DNA of 64,000 nt from Donghicola tyrosinivorans. Lineage in GTDB: Bacteria; Pseudomonadota; Alphaproteobacteria; Rhodobacterales; Rhodobacteraceae. The stretch is from contig NZ_PVTQ01000017.1 of the NCBI RefSeq assembly GCF_003003355.1, positions 1 through 64,000 of the forward strand, read 5' to 3'. Position 1 is the first letter of the stretch, and every line of letters begins with the position of its first letter. The notes under the pieces were generated by a model. The model was given only the letters and a program-made list of their open reading frames with translations, did no database searches and was not told the DNA's origin. The translations under genes were made by a program, and so were the position numbers. Shown piece after piece: positions 15,775 through 25,634 of this stretch.

Positions 15775-16998
15775 ATGTTCGCCAGCCCCACGAAACCTTT
15801 GAAGTTACCGGAATTTGTGGGGTTGTTGGCGATGCTCTTCGCCACCATCGCCTTTTCGATCGATGCGATGTTGCCCGCGATCCCCAAGATCGCGCAAGAG
15901 CTGACGCCCGATGATGTGAACAAGGCGCAGCTGATCATCACCAGCTTTATGATGGGCATGGGGATCGGTACGTTCTTTGCGGGTCCCCTGTCGGACATGT
16001 TCGGCCGCAAGAACCTGATGCTGCTGGGGATCGTGATCTATGTCATCTCGGCGCTCTATGCGACGGTGACGACGGATATCGAACACCTGCTGTTCTCGCG
16101 CTTTCTCATGGGGATTGGCGCAGCGGGACCCCGCGTGGTCAGCCTTGCCATGGTGCGTGACCTTTACCGCGGGCGTGAAATGGCGCGGATCATGTCCTTT
16201 GTCATGACTGTCTTCATTCTGGTCCCCGCGATGGCGCCGTCGCTTGGGGCGGTGATTATCGCCTTCTCTAGCTGGCGCGGTGTGTTCATCGCCTTTGTCG
16301 TCTTCGCAGTGGCCTCGGCCGCTTGGATGATGTTGCGTCAGCCCGAAACCCTGCCGAAAGAGAACCGGCGCCCCCTGACTTTTGCGACCATCCGCTATGC
16401 TACGGGCGAGGTACTGGGCAACCGTCTGGTGGTCTTGTATATCGCTGCCTTGTCGTTCGGTTTCGGCCAGATGTTCGCCTTCCTCTCGACCGCACCGCAA
16501 CTGTTTACCGAGACCTATGATCGCGGCGCAACCTTCACCTTGTGGTTCGCCTTGGTGGCAGGGTTTGCAGCGCTGGCCAGCTTCACCAACTCGCGCCTCG
16601 TGATGACTTTGGGGATGCGTAAGCTGTCCACCAGCGGCTTGGCGGCGCAATGTATCGCCTCGCTTGTCGCGCTGGCGATCCTTGGGTCCGGTGTCATCCG
16701 CCCCGAGTTCGAGTTCTACATTTTCATCGCTTACATGGCCGTCAGCTTCTTCATGATCGGTTTGGTGTTCGGCAACATCAACACCTTGGCGATGGAGCCT
16801 CTGGGCCACGTGGCGGGCTTTGCTGCAGCGATCATTGGGGCGATCTCGACCATTCTGGCGGTCAGCATCGCGGTTCCTGTGGGCTATGCCTATGACGGCA
16901 CGCCCTTCCCGCTGATCATCGGCGTTGCGGTCTGTTCGGGCTCGGCCTTCCTGATCATGCTGTTCTCGCGCCGATATGAGGAAGGCGTTCAGGTTTAA
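15775..16998 (+). CDS. MFS transporter, Bcr/CflA-type multidrug exporter
   Basis: A 407-residue major-facilitator protein with twelve hydrophobic segments. The loop-2/3 motif GPLSDMFGRKNLML and the opening FATIAFSIDAMLPAIPKIAQEL match the drug:proton antiporter DHA1 group, close to Bcr/CflA. The ATG at 15775, two bases after the DsbA-family stop with GTAGGAG upstream, is the start; an upstream Met at 15736 lies inside the previous gene. The substrate is unknown. A strong terminator follows. Confidence 0.88.
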   Translation: MFASPTKPLKLPEFVGLLAMLFATIAFSIDAMLPAIPKIAQELTPDDVNKAQLIITSFMMGMGIGTFFAGPLSDMFGRKNLMLLGIVIYVISALYATVTTDIEHLLFSRFLMGIGAAGPRVVSLAMVRDLYRGREMARIMSFVMTVFILVPAMAPSLGAVIIAFSSWRGVFIAFVVFAVASAAWMMLRQPETLPKENRRPLTFATIRYATGEVLGNRLVVLYIAALSFGFGQMFAFLSTAPQLFTETYDRGATFTLWFALVAGFAALASFTNSRLVMTLGMRKLSTSGLAAQCIASLVALAILGSGVIRPEFEFYIFIAYMAVSFFMIGLVFGNINTLAMEPLGHVAGFAAAIIGAISTILAVSIAVPVGYAYDGTPFPLIIGVAVCSGSAFLIMLFSRRYEEGVQV

Positions 16999-17022
16999 GC
17001 GCCTCTGCTATTGCAATAATGA

Positions 17023-17052
17023 AAGCCCCGCCTTGGATTTGGCGGGGCTTTT
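17023..17052 (+). terminator. Rho-independent terminator after the MFS gene
   Basis: A 10-bp stem (17023-17032 with 17041-17050, 8-base loop) is followed by TTTT. Confidence 0.9.
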
Positions 17053-17131
17053 GCGTCTTTAGGGTAACTTGTTTTCAAGACCTTCGGTTCATAAAACCAA
17101 TGCAGGTTATTGATAAGGTTGCGAGTTTTCG

Positions 17132-17905
17132 ATGAAGGCACTGAAACTAGGGGTCCTCGCCGTTGCGTTGGGTGTATTGGCCTCATCGGGGGTTGCACGC
17201 GATGGTATCCCCGAAGAGCCGAAGAAACCCAAAGGCATGACGGAGTGGCATATGGAGCAAGCCCGTCAGGCCCGCGCCGCCGAGCTTTCGGGCATTCAGA
17301 TGCGCGGCGATCCGGAGAAGGTTTACAAGCGTTATAACAAAACCTACCGCAAGGTCCCCATGTCCAACCTCGCGCCAGATGCGTTGCGCCAGTTGATGTT
17401 GGATGGCGTCTACTTCTGGCGTCCCCAGCGACAGCGTAAGGCCCTTTGGACCGCAACCCGTGCTTTTGCGGATGGGACCGCCGTGTCGTGCAGCTACACC
17501 GGCAAGGGCTACTATTGGGAGCATGCTCTTGAATGGATCGTTGCACCGACGCCTGTGGGCGGCGCGGGGCTGATCATCCGCGAAGATGCCAAGAAATTCC
17601 GAGACGGCCATTTCACCTATGGCTACGTCTATGATCCTGCGAATGGCGAAGTCTTCTACCAGACCAGCGGCTATTCAACCGATCGGGTTATCGGGTGGGT
17701 TCAGTCCGATGTTCCGGCCGGTGTAGCCGAAAACTGTCCCAGTTTCGCAGATCTTGGCGTCAACCCAAATCAGCGTGGCGAACGGCTGGATGACCTGCGC
17801 GCGAACGCCCATACGATCACAGGCCGACCTGTCTTGTTCCAGAACAACAAAGACAACCCGCTGACATCCCAGATGTACATCTGGGCCTTTCCCTATGAGA
17901 AATAA
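17132..17905 (+). CDS. Secreted protein of unknown function
   Basis: A 257-residue protein with a typical signal peptide (MKALKLGVLAVALGVLASS, cleavage near GVA). The mature part is charged at the start (EEPKKPKGMTEWHMEQARQ) and then holds aromatic-rich segments (GVYFWRPQRQRKALW, GYYWEHALEWI, MYIWAFPYEK). There are only two Cys in the mature protein, at about 111 and 212, which could form a disulfide. I do not recognise a family. It is monocistronic: a terminator lies before it and a bidirectional terminator after it, facing mfd. Confidence 0.75.
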   Translation: MKALKLGVLAVALGVLASSGVARDGIPEEPKKPKGMTEWHMEQARQARAAELSGIQMRGDPEKVYKRYNKTYRKVPMSNLAPDALRQLMLDGVYFWRPQRQRKALWTATRAFADGTAVSCSYTGKGYYWEHALEWIVAPTPVGGAGLIIREDAKKFRDGHFTYGYVYDPANGEVFYQTSGYSTDRVIGWVQSDVPAGVAENCPSFADLGVNPNQRGERLDDLRANAHTITGRPVLFQNNKDNPLTSQMYIWAFPYEK

Positions 17906-17910
17906 AGGAA

Positions 17911-17938
17911 AAGCCGCTCCGGTATCGGGGCGGCTTTT
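17911..17938. terminator. Bidirectional terminator between the secreted-protein gene and mfd
   Basis: A 10-bp stem (17911-17920 with 17927-17936, one G-T pair, 6-base loop) with A-rich sequence to the left and TTTTG to the right can stop transcription from both sides. Confidence 0.8.
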
Positions 17939-17946
17939 GTCTGGCC

Positions 17947-20900
17947 TCAGGCCTTTTTCTTGGCTTCCACGACCTTTTCGGCCAGATCGCGGGCAATGGC
18001 GAATGCGCCTTTGATCTTGTCGCTGTCCTTGGCCCAATCGCGGCGGACGACGATCTTGTTGTCCTTGATCTTGGCCAAGCCCTTCTGGTCTTGAATGAAC
18101 TCGACCAAGCCCTGAGGCGATGCGAATTTGTCGTTGTGGAACTGGATCGTCGCGCCTTTGGGGCCACCATCCAGCTTGGCGATGCCAGCCTTCTTGCACA
18201 TGGCTTTGATGCGCACGATCAAGAGCAGCGTGTTCACCTCTTTGGGCAACTTGCCGAAACGGTCGATTAACTCGGCCGCAAAGCCTTCCAGTTCGACCTT
18301 GGTGGTCAGTTCTGACAGACGACGATAAAGGCCAAGGCGCACGTCCAGATCGGGCACATATTCTTCGGGGATCAGAACCGGCACGCCCAGATTGATCTGC
18401 GGCGCCCATTGCCCGCTGTCATCGGTCAGGCCCTCAAGTTCGCCCGATTTGATCTTGGCGATCGCCTCTTCCAACATGGTTTGATAGAGTTCATAGCCCA
18501 CGTCGCGCATCTGGCCGGACTGCTCTTCGCCCAAGAGGTTGCCCGCGCCGCGAATGTCCAGATCCTGACTGGCCAGCGTAAAGCCTGCCCCCAAGGTATC
18601 CAGCGATCCCAACACGCGCAGACGCTTTTCCGCAGCTGGGGTCAGCTTGGCGCGCGGTTTGGTGGTCAGATAGGCATAGGCGCGGGTTTTCGAGCGGCCC
18701 ACGCGGCCACGTATCTGATAAAGCTGCGCCAGACCGAACATATCCGCGCGGTGGACGATCATCGTGTTGGCGGTCGGAATATCCAGACCGGATTCCACAA
18801 TCGTTGTCGCCAGCAGCACGTCATATTTGCCGTCGTAGAAGGCGTTCATGCGGTCATCCAGCTCGCCTGCTGCCATTTGGCCATGGGCGACGATGTAGCT
18901 GACCTCGGGGACCTGCTCTTTCAGGAACTCTTCGATCTCGGGCAGATCGGTGATGCGCGGCACAACGTAAAAGCTTTGTCCGCCGCGATAATGTTCGCGC
19001 AGCAGCGCCTCACGCGCTGTGACGGGATCGAACTCGGACACATAGGTGCGGATCGACAGACGGTCTACCGGCGGTGTCGAGATGATCGAGAGGTCACGCA
19101 CCCCTGTCAGCGACAGTTGCAGGGTCCGCGGGATCGGCGTTGCGGTCAGGGTCAACACGTGGATGTCACTGCGCAGCTGCTTGAGCCGCTCTTTGTGCCC
19201 AACGCCAAAGTGCTGTTCTTCGTCGATGATCAGCAGGCCAAGGCGTTCGAACTTGATGTTCTTGGCCAGAACCGCGTGCGTCCCGATAACAATATCAACG
19301 GTGCCATCTGCGATCCCCTTGCGGGTTTCAGAGGCCTGCTTTGAGGAAACAAAGCGTGACAACTGTCTGACTTCTAACGGGAAACCACGGAATCTCTCTT
19401 GGAACTCCTTGGCGTGCTGGCGGGCCAACAGCGTGGTCGGGGCGATGACCGCCACCTGAACACCGGACATGGCCGCGACAAAGGCGGCGCGAATGGCGAC
19501 CTCGGTTTTACCAAAGCCCACGTCCCCGCAGACAAGGCGATCCATCGGCGTGCCGCTGGTCAGATCGTCCAGCACATCGTTGATGGCCCGCAACTGATCG
19601 TCGGTTTCCTGATAGGGAAAGCGGGCGCAGAATTCTTCCCACGCATGGGGCGGCGGCTCCAGCATCTGACCTTTGCGCAATGCCCGTTCGGCAGCCACAC
19701 GGATCAGCTTGTCCGCCATCTCGCGGATGCGCTCTTTCAGCTTGGCCTTCTTGGCCTGCCATGCACCGCCCCCAAGACGGTCCAGCAGCCCCTCATCGTG
19801 ACCAAAGCGTGAGAGCAGCTCGATGTTCTCGACCGGCAGGTAAAGCTTTGCGGATTCGGCGTATTCCAGATGGATACATTCGTGGGCCGCACCGGCGGCG
19901 GTGATCACCTCTAGACCGTGATAGCGGCCAACCCCGTGGTCCACATGAACCACCAGATCGCCCGGTGACAGGGATGTGGCTTCGGTCAGGAAATTCTCGG
20001 CCTTGCGGCGTTTCTTGGGGGCGCGGATCAAGCGATCACCCAAGATATCCTGTTCCGAGATAACAGTCAGCTTGCCGCCATTCCACGGCGCTTCGAACCC
20101 GTGTTCCAACCCCCAGACCGCCAGATGCAGGCCGCGTTTGCCGATGCGTGTGCCATCCGCGATCAGGATGGTTTCTGACAGGCCCTCGTCCTCGATCAGG
20201 CCCGCCATCCGTTCCCGCGCGCCTTCGGAATAGCTGGCCAGAACCACTGGACCATCCTGAAGTTTTTTCTTCAGATGATCGCCCAAAGCACCGAAAAGGC
20301 TGACACTTTCCTGTTGCCGTTCGGGCGAGAAGTTGCGGCCGATCCGTGCGCCTGCATCCACCACACCCGGCCCGCTGGCCTGTGCAAGCGGATGGAACGA
20401 GATACGCCGATGATCGCCGGTGACACCCTGCCATGCGGCGTCATTCAGGTAGAACAGCTCGGGCGGCAAAGGCTTATAGACCGTATCGCCCTTTTTACGG
20501 TTTTGCTGAGCGATCTTGCGGGTTTCATACTGATCCGCGATCCCGTCCCAGCGGCTTTGTCGGGCGGCGTCCATCTGTTCATCCAGCGTGATGGTCGCCT
20601 TGGGCAGATAGTCGAACAGGGTTTCCAGATGCTCGTGGAAGAACGGCAGCCAATGCTCCATCCCCTGTTGTTTACGGCCTGCGCTGACCGCCTCATAGAG
20701 CGCATCATCGCTGCCCGCCGCGCCGAATTCGATCCGGTAATTCTGGCGGAAGCGAGTGATCGCCGCATCGTCAAGGATCACCTCGGACACCGGGGCCAGC
20801 TCAATGCTGTCCAGCTTGTCCGTGGTGCGCTGGGTCGCAGGATCAAAGCGACGAATGCCATCCAGCACATCGCCAAAGAAATCCAGACGCACAGGGCCGG

Positions 20901-21408
20901 TATCGCCGGGCGGGAAGATATCGATAATCCCGCCGCGCACGGCGTAATCACCGGGCTCCATGACTGTGGGGCTTTGAACAAAGCCCATACGCACAAGGAA
21001 AGATCGCAGGGCGGCCTCATCCACGCGCTCGCCCACCATGGCGATAAAGGACGCCTCACGCAGAACCGACCTCGCTGGCACCCGCTGGGTTGCGGCGTTC
21101 AACGTGGTCAGGACGATGAATTTCTCGGGCATCTGGTGGATCAGCGCCGCCAGCAGCGACATCCGCGCCGCCGAGATATCGGCATTCGGCGAGACCCGAT
21201 CAAATGGCAGACAGTCCCAAGCCGGAAACACAAAGACCGGCATATCGGGCGCAAAGAACCGCAGCGCGTCGCGGATTGAGGCCAATCTTTTGTCGTCACG
21301 GGCCACATGCAGGACGGGCGTGCCGGATTTCTCCACTTCGTTCAGGATCAGCCGCGCGTCAAAACCCTCGGGCGCGCCGCCCATCTTGATCTGTTTGGCC
21401 TCTGCCAT
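17947..21408 (-). CDS. mfd: Transcription-repair coupling factor Mfd
   Basis: Mfd is the translocase that removes stalled RNA polymerase at DNA lesions and recruits UvrA. The 1153-residue protein has the full domain order: UvrB-homology region (to about 340), the RNA-polymerase-interacting CarD-like domain around 480-560 (LSPGDLVVHVDHGVGRYHGL), the helicase Walker A GDVGFGKTE (about 628-636), DEEQ box (about 729-732), TATPIPRTL, QIRGRVGRS, and the C-terminal TRCF domain. It is followed on the same strand by nothing within reach and preceded by a small membrane-protein gene. Confidence 0.96.
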   Translation of the reverse strand: MAEAKQIKMGGAPEGFDARLILNEVEKSGTPVLHVARDDKRLASIRDALRFFAPDMPVFVFPAWDCLPFDRVSPNADISAARMSLLAALIHQMPEKFIVLTTLNAATQRVPARSVLREASFIAMVGERVDEAALRSFLVRMGFVQSPTVMEPGDYAVRGGIIDIFPPGDTGPVRLDFFGDVLDGIRRFDPATQRTTDKLDSIELAPVSEVILDDAAITRFRQNYRIEFGAAGSDDALYEAVSAGRKQQGMEHWLPFFHEHLETLFDYLPKATITLDEQMDAARQSRWDGIADQYETRKIAQQNRKKGDTVYKPLPPELFYLNDAAWQGVTGDHRRISFHPLAQASGPGVVDAGARIGRNFSPERQQESVSLFGALGDHLKKKLQDGPVVLASYSEGARERMAGLIEDEGLSETILIADGTRIGKRGLHLAVWGLEHGFEAPWNGGKLTVISEQDILGDRLIRAPKKRRKAENFLTEATSLSPGDLVVHVDHGVGRYHGLEVITAAGAAHECIHLEYAESAKLYLPVENIELLSRFGHDEGLLDRLGGGAWQAKKAKLKERIREMADKLIRVAAERALRKGQMLEPPPHAWEEFCARFPYQETDDQLRAINDVLDDLTSGTPMDRLVCGDVGFGKTEVAIRAAFVAAMSGVQVAVIAPTTLLARQHAKEFQERFRGFPLEVRQLSRFVSSKQASETRKGIADGTVDIVIGTHAVLAKNIKFERLGLLIIDEEQHFGVGHKERLKQLRSDIHVLTLTATPIPRTLQLSLTGVRDLSIISTPPVDRLSIRTYVSEFDPVTAREALLREHYRGGQSFYVVPRITDLPEIEEFLKEQVPEVSYIVAHGQMAAGELDDRMNAFYDGKYDVLLATTIVESGLDIPTANTMIVHRADMFGLAQLYQIRGRVGRSKTRAYAYLTTKPRAKLTPAAEKRLRVLGSLDTLGAGFTLASQDLDIRGAGNLLGEEQSGQMRDVGYELYQTMLEEAIAKIKSGELEGLTDDSGQWAPQINLGVPVLIPEEYVPDLDVRLGLYRRLSELTTKVELEGFAAELIDRFGKLPKEVNTLLLIVRIKAMCKKAGIAKLDGGPKGATIQFHNDKFASPQGLVEFIQDQKGLAKIKDNKIVVRRDWAKDSDKIKGAFAIARDLAEKVVEAKKKA

Positions 21409-21414
21409 ACCGTC

Positions 21415-21939
21415 TTATCCCAATACGCCGATGTTCATATTCTGGTACATGCCCCAGATCGAAGTCAGAAAGACCGAAATCATCCCGATCACCTGAATGC
21501 CAAACCTATGTCGGGTCAGCGCGCGGCACAGGGCTTCGTCCAGAATATCTTCATGTTCGATCTTGTAAGCCAGCCTGATGCGCATCGCGCCGACAAATGA
21601 CATGGGCAGCACAAGCAGAAAGACCGCTTGGGCAAATTCGACCCCATAGTAAAAGCCGGTCACAGCCAGAATGGTCAGCACAAAAGCACTGCCGCCGATG
21701 ATCCAGACGCCCGCACGTGCATAGACGTCCCGCAAGCGTCGCGCCTTGATTTGCGCCAGGTGATTCATATCAATCAGGAATTGCCCGCCTTTGCGCCGCG
21801 CCCGCCCGACCAGATCGAACGGCACCCCCATCACAAAGTGGCTAGTGGTAGACCAGAGCACAGCAAGGCCGATCCAATACCAAAGGTTTGAAAACGACCG
21901 CATATCGATCAACTCGAAAATCTGTCCACCCAGGTTCAA
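21415..21939 (-). CDS. Conserved membrane protein, function unknown
   Basis: I place the start at a TTG (21939) because AGGAG lies just upstream; the open frame extends further but those residues are not membrane-protein-like. The 174-residue product has about four membrane segments (LWYWIGLAVLWSTTS, WIIGGSAFVLTILAVT, FLLVLPMSFVGAM, VIGMISVFLTSIW) with a positively charged cytoplasmic loop between the first two. I do not recognise a functional domain. Similar roseobacter proteins may carry a 'SufBCD complex component' label, which nothing in this sequence supports. It is 6 bases upstream of mfd, so probably co-transcribed, and divergent from hemB. Confidence 0.7.
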   Translation of the reverse strand: MNLGGQIFELIDMRSFSNLWYWIGLAVLWSTTSHFVMGVPFDLVGRARRKGGQFLIDMNHLAQIKARRLRDVYARAGVWIIGGSAFVLTILAVTGFYYGVEFAQAVFLLVLPMSFVGAMRIRLAYKIEHEDILDEALCRALTRHRFGIQVIGMISVFLTSIWGMYQNMNIGVLG

Positions 21940-21978
21940 CGGGGTCTCCTGAAAAAAGCTTCTTGAGACGTGACATAA

Positions 21979-23055
<1,077 letters not shown>

Positions 23056-23086
23056 GCATCCTTTGACGCATCAAACCTACCCAAAG

Positions 23087-23116
23087 GTGACAAGCCCGCA
23101 CTTACCAGTGTATAGT
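23087..23116 (+). promoter_or_regulatory. Probable promoter of the SYLF lipoprotein gene
   Basis: GTGACA (23087-23092) and TATAGT (23111-23116) are 18 bases apart, about 50 bases before the start codon. The match to the sigma70 consensus is moderate. Confidence 0.35.
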
Positions 23117-23168
23117 TCAGGTAAAACAACAACCGGGGTGCGCCCCAGCAGCACACAGGCACAACAGC

Positions 23169-23729
23169 ATGACTGATATGAACCGCCGCGTATTCACTCT
23201 GACCGGCCTTGGGGCCCTTGTCACCACTGCCGCTTGCGGCAACGGTGTCGGCTCGCCCGGTCCGAACATCATTGACGCCCGCGTGGACACCACGCTGAGC
23301 TATATGTTCAACAACTACCCCGGAACCCGCGAACTGGCAGACAAATCCGTTGGCATGCTGGTCATGCCGCTGGTGACTGAGGCGGGCTTTGGTCTGGGCG
23401 GCGCTTATGGCCGTGGCGCACTGCGCATCAACAATGCGACTGTGGACTATTACTCTTCGACCAAAGGCAGCATCGGCCTGCAAATCGGCGCACAGCAATA
23501 CGCCCACGTTCTGTTCTTCATGACCCCCGAAGCGCTGCAGGACTTCCGTCGTGGCAGCGGTTGGGCCGCTGGCGCGAACATCGAATACGCGGTCGCCGAT
23601 CAGGGCGAAAAGATCCGTGCCGAAACCACCACCTCGCTGGCGCCTATCGTGGCTGTCGTCTTTGGTCAGACCGGCCTGCGCCTTGGCGCGACGCTGGAAG
23701 GTGCGAAGTACAACCGTATTATCCCCTAA
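23169..23729 (+). CDS. SYLF/YSC84-domain lipoprotein
   Basis: A 186-residue protein with a lipoprotein signal (LTGLGALVTTAAC, lipid-modified Cys23) and a SYLF (YSC84-like) domain over about 55-186: GMLVMPLVTEAGFGLGGAYGRG, KGSIGLQIGAQQYAHVLFFMT and the C-terminal LRLGATLEGAKYNRI. SYLF domains bind phosphoinositides in eukaryotes; the bacterial role is unclear, though an envelope location is implied by the lipobox. It lies alone between hemB and arginase on the same strand. Confidence 0.85.
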   Translation: MTDMNRRVFTLTGLGALVTTAACGNGVGSPGPNIIDARVDTTLSYMFNNYPGTRELADKSVGMLVMPLVTEAGFGLGGAYGRGALRINNATVDYYSSTKGSIGLQIGAQQYAHVLFFMTPEALQDFRRGSGWAAGANIEYAVADQGEKIRAETTTSLAPIVAVVFGQTGLRLGATLEGAKYNRIIP

Positions 23730-23891
23730 GCCTCGGCTAGGATCGGAACAAAACGCTCCGTACCGGATTGGTCTTCCAACTCCGGTGCGGCGCAGACCGG
23801 CGCTGTTTTGCGCCTCGGGTGTCTGGCGCTTTGCGCCATCGACTGCATCCTCTGTCTCCCCGCCAGAGCCTTCAAATACAGGACGCACCCT

Positions 23892-24809
23892 ATGAAAATT
23901 GACCTGATCGGAGCCCCCGTCGACAGCGGTAAGAAAAGCAAAGGCTGCCTGATGGGCCCCGATGCCTATCGCACTGCCAATCTGGCCCGCGCCCTGCGCA
24001 ACTTGGGCCATGAGGTAAAAGACTTGGGAAACCTGTGCCCCGATCAGATAGAAAAGCCTGACTGCGCCAATCCTGCGGTTCATTCACTGGCCGAAACCAT
24101 CGGCTGGACCAAAACGCTGGCCCGCGTAGGCGAAGATGCGATCCGTGGCGGCCGCCTGCCCGTCTTTATGGGCGGTGATCACAGCTTGTCACTGGGGTCT
24201 GTGACCGGCGTTGCCGCAGCGACAGACCGCCCGCAGTTTGTCCTGTGGCTGGATGCCCATTCGGATTTTCACACCCTGCTGACCACCGAAAGCGGGAATC
24301 TTCATGGCACTCCCTTGGCCTACATCACAGGGCGCGACGGGTTTGACGGCTTCCCCGAGGTGATGAACCCCGTACCGGAAAAGAATGTCTGCATCATCGG
24401 TCTCCGGTCCGTGGACGGAGCCGAGCGTGAGTTTCTGGAAGACAGCGACATCCGCTACCACGATATGCGCGAGATCGATGAGAACGGCATCTCGGTTCTT
24501 CTGCGCCGTTTCTTAAATGATATCAGTGAGGTAAATGGCGTTCTGCATGTGTCTCTGGACGTGGATTTCCTTGATCCCGCCGTAGCACCTGCGGTGGGCA
24601 CCACCGTTCCGGGCGGTGCGACTGTGCGCGAAGGGCACCTGTGCATGGAGATGATCCACGACAGCGGCTTGATGACCTCGCTTGATCTGGTCGAACTGAA
24701 TCCCTTCTTGGATGAACGAGGCCGCACCGCGCAGGTCATGGTCGATCTAGCCGCCTCTGCCCTTGGTCGCCGCGTCTTTGATCGACCCACCCGCGCTTAT
24801 TTGTCATAA
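23892..24809 (+). CDS. rocF: Arginase
   Basis: Arginase hydrolyses L-arginine to ornithine and urea using a dimanganese centre. All ligand motifs are present in the 305 residues: GGDHS (94-98), DAHSD (121-125) and DVD (222-224, within SLDVDFLDP), plus TTVPGG and the LDLVELNP segment with the downstream Glu. The ATG at 23892 begins the family-typical MKIDLIGAPVDSGK; the longer open frame does not. It is convergent with the N-ATPase operon, 24 bases away. No ornithine-handling gene is adjacent. Confidence 0.9.
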   Translation: MKIDLIGAPVDSGKKSKGCLMGPDAYRTANLARALRNLGHEVKDLGNLCPDQIEKPDCANPAVHSLAETIGWTKTLARVGEDAIRGGRLPVFMGGDHSLSLGSVTGVAAATDRPQFVLWLDAHSDFHTLLTTESGNLHGTPLAYITGRDGFDGFPEVMNPVPEKNVCIIGLRSVDGAEREFLEDSDIRYHDMREIDENGISVLLRRFLNDISEVNGVLHVSLDVDFLDPAVAPAVGTTVPGGATVREGHLCMEMIHDSGLMTSLDLVELNPFLDERGRTAQVMVDLAASALGRRVFDRPTRAYLS

Positions 24810-24833
24810 GATTCATATGGTTGAGGTGCACGG

Positions 24834-25634
24834 CTATTGTCGTTGCGCCTCAACCCCGACAATCACGTCCAGCATATCCGTCGTGATCTGTTCTTGCCGC
24901 GCAGTCCGCTCTTCACGGCGCAGGTTCTCTAAGGTTTCGTCGATGTTGCGGGCGGCGGCATCCATGGTCATGAGCCGTGCGTTGTTCTCACTGACAAGGC
25001 TTTCCATCAAGGCCTGCGCGACCTCGGCAAAGAGATACTCTTGCGACAGTTCCGCCATCAGCGTCCGTAACGGCAGGTGATGCAACGGGGCGTCGTTGTC
25101 GGTGCTTTGTTGCGTCAGTGACAGAGGCAAAATCTGCCGTTCCGTCACTTTGAAGGTCCCGCCTTGCTGGTGTGCCGCAAAGATGATCCGTGCCTCTGCC
25201 ACTTGTCCAACATCGGCCAAAACGCGCCGCGCCAAGGTGGTCACCCCGTCAGCGCGAGAGGTCATTTGAAATGAGCCATCCACGCCAAGCCCTTGCTCTG
25301 CCGATAGAATTTGCCCCCGACGCCCGACAATCACCAAGCGTTCTTCAGGGCGACGGACGGATTTGACCTTTTCAATGATCCGGTTATTGAACCCGCCCAC
25401 AAAGCCGGTTTCCGAGGTAATCACCAACAGGCTGGCGCCTGCGCCCTCCACATGAACAGGCGCACGCAAGCTGAGGATTGCGCCTTCGACCGTTTTGCGA
25501 AACCCTTCGGTGCCCGACAGCGCGTTTTGCGCTTGATGCACGCGGCTTCCCGCCATCGAGCGGAGCGCTTGTACCAAGTCCCCCAACTGCTCTAGCCCCT
25601 GTATGCGGGCGGCGATTTCAGCGCCTGAGGTCAT
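24834..25634 (-). CDS. atpG: N-ATPase gamma subunit
   Basis: The central rotor shaft of the rotary ATPase. The 266-residue protein keeps the two conserved ends that form the coiled coil: EIAARIQGLEQLGDLVQALRSMAGSRV at the N-terminus, and NIDETLENLRREERTARQEQITTDMLDVIVG at the C-terminus, with TSETGFVGGFN in between. It is the last gene of the atpDCQRBEFAG unit; it begins right after atpA. It diverges strongly from F1 gamma of the housekeeping enzyme in the middle domain, as expected of N-type enzymes. Confidence 0.88.
   Translation of the reverse strand: MTSGAEIAARIQGLEQLGDLVQALRSMAGSRVHQAQNALSGTEGFRKTVEGAILSLRAPVHVEGAGASLLVITSETGFVGGFNNRIIEKVKSVRRPEERLVIVGRRGQILSAEQGLGVDGSFQMTSRADGVTTLARRVLADVGQVAEARIIFAAHQQGGTFKVTERQILPLSLTQQSTDNDAPLHHLPLRTLMAELSQEYLFAEVAQALMESLVSENNARLMTMDAAARNIDETLENLRREERTARQEQITTDMLDVIVGVEAQRQ

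Noticed and set aside
15805-16809. Minus-strand open frame of 334 codons opposite the MFS gene
   Set aside because: Very rich in His, Arg and Asp, as expected when hydrophobic codons are read on the other strand.
17675-18409. Frame of 244 codons overlapping the secreted protein and the end of mfd
   Set aside because: It reads Arg/Gly-rich low-complexity sequence over two real genes and a terminator.
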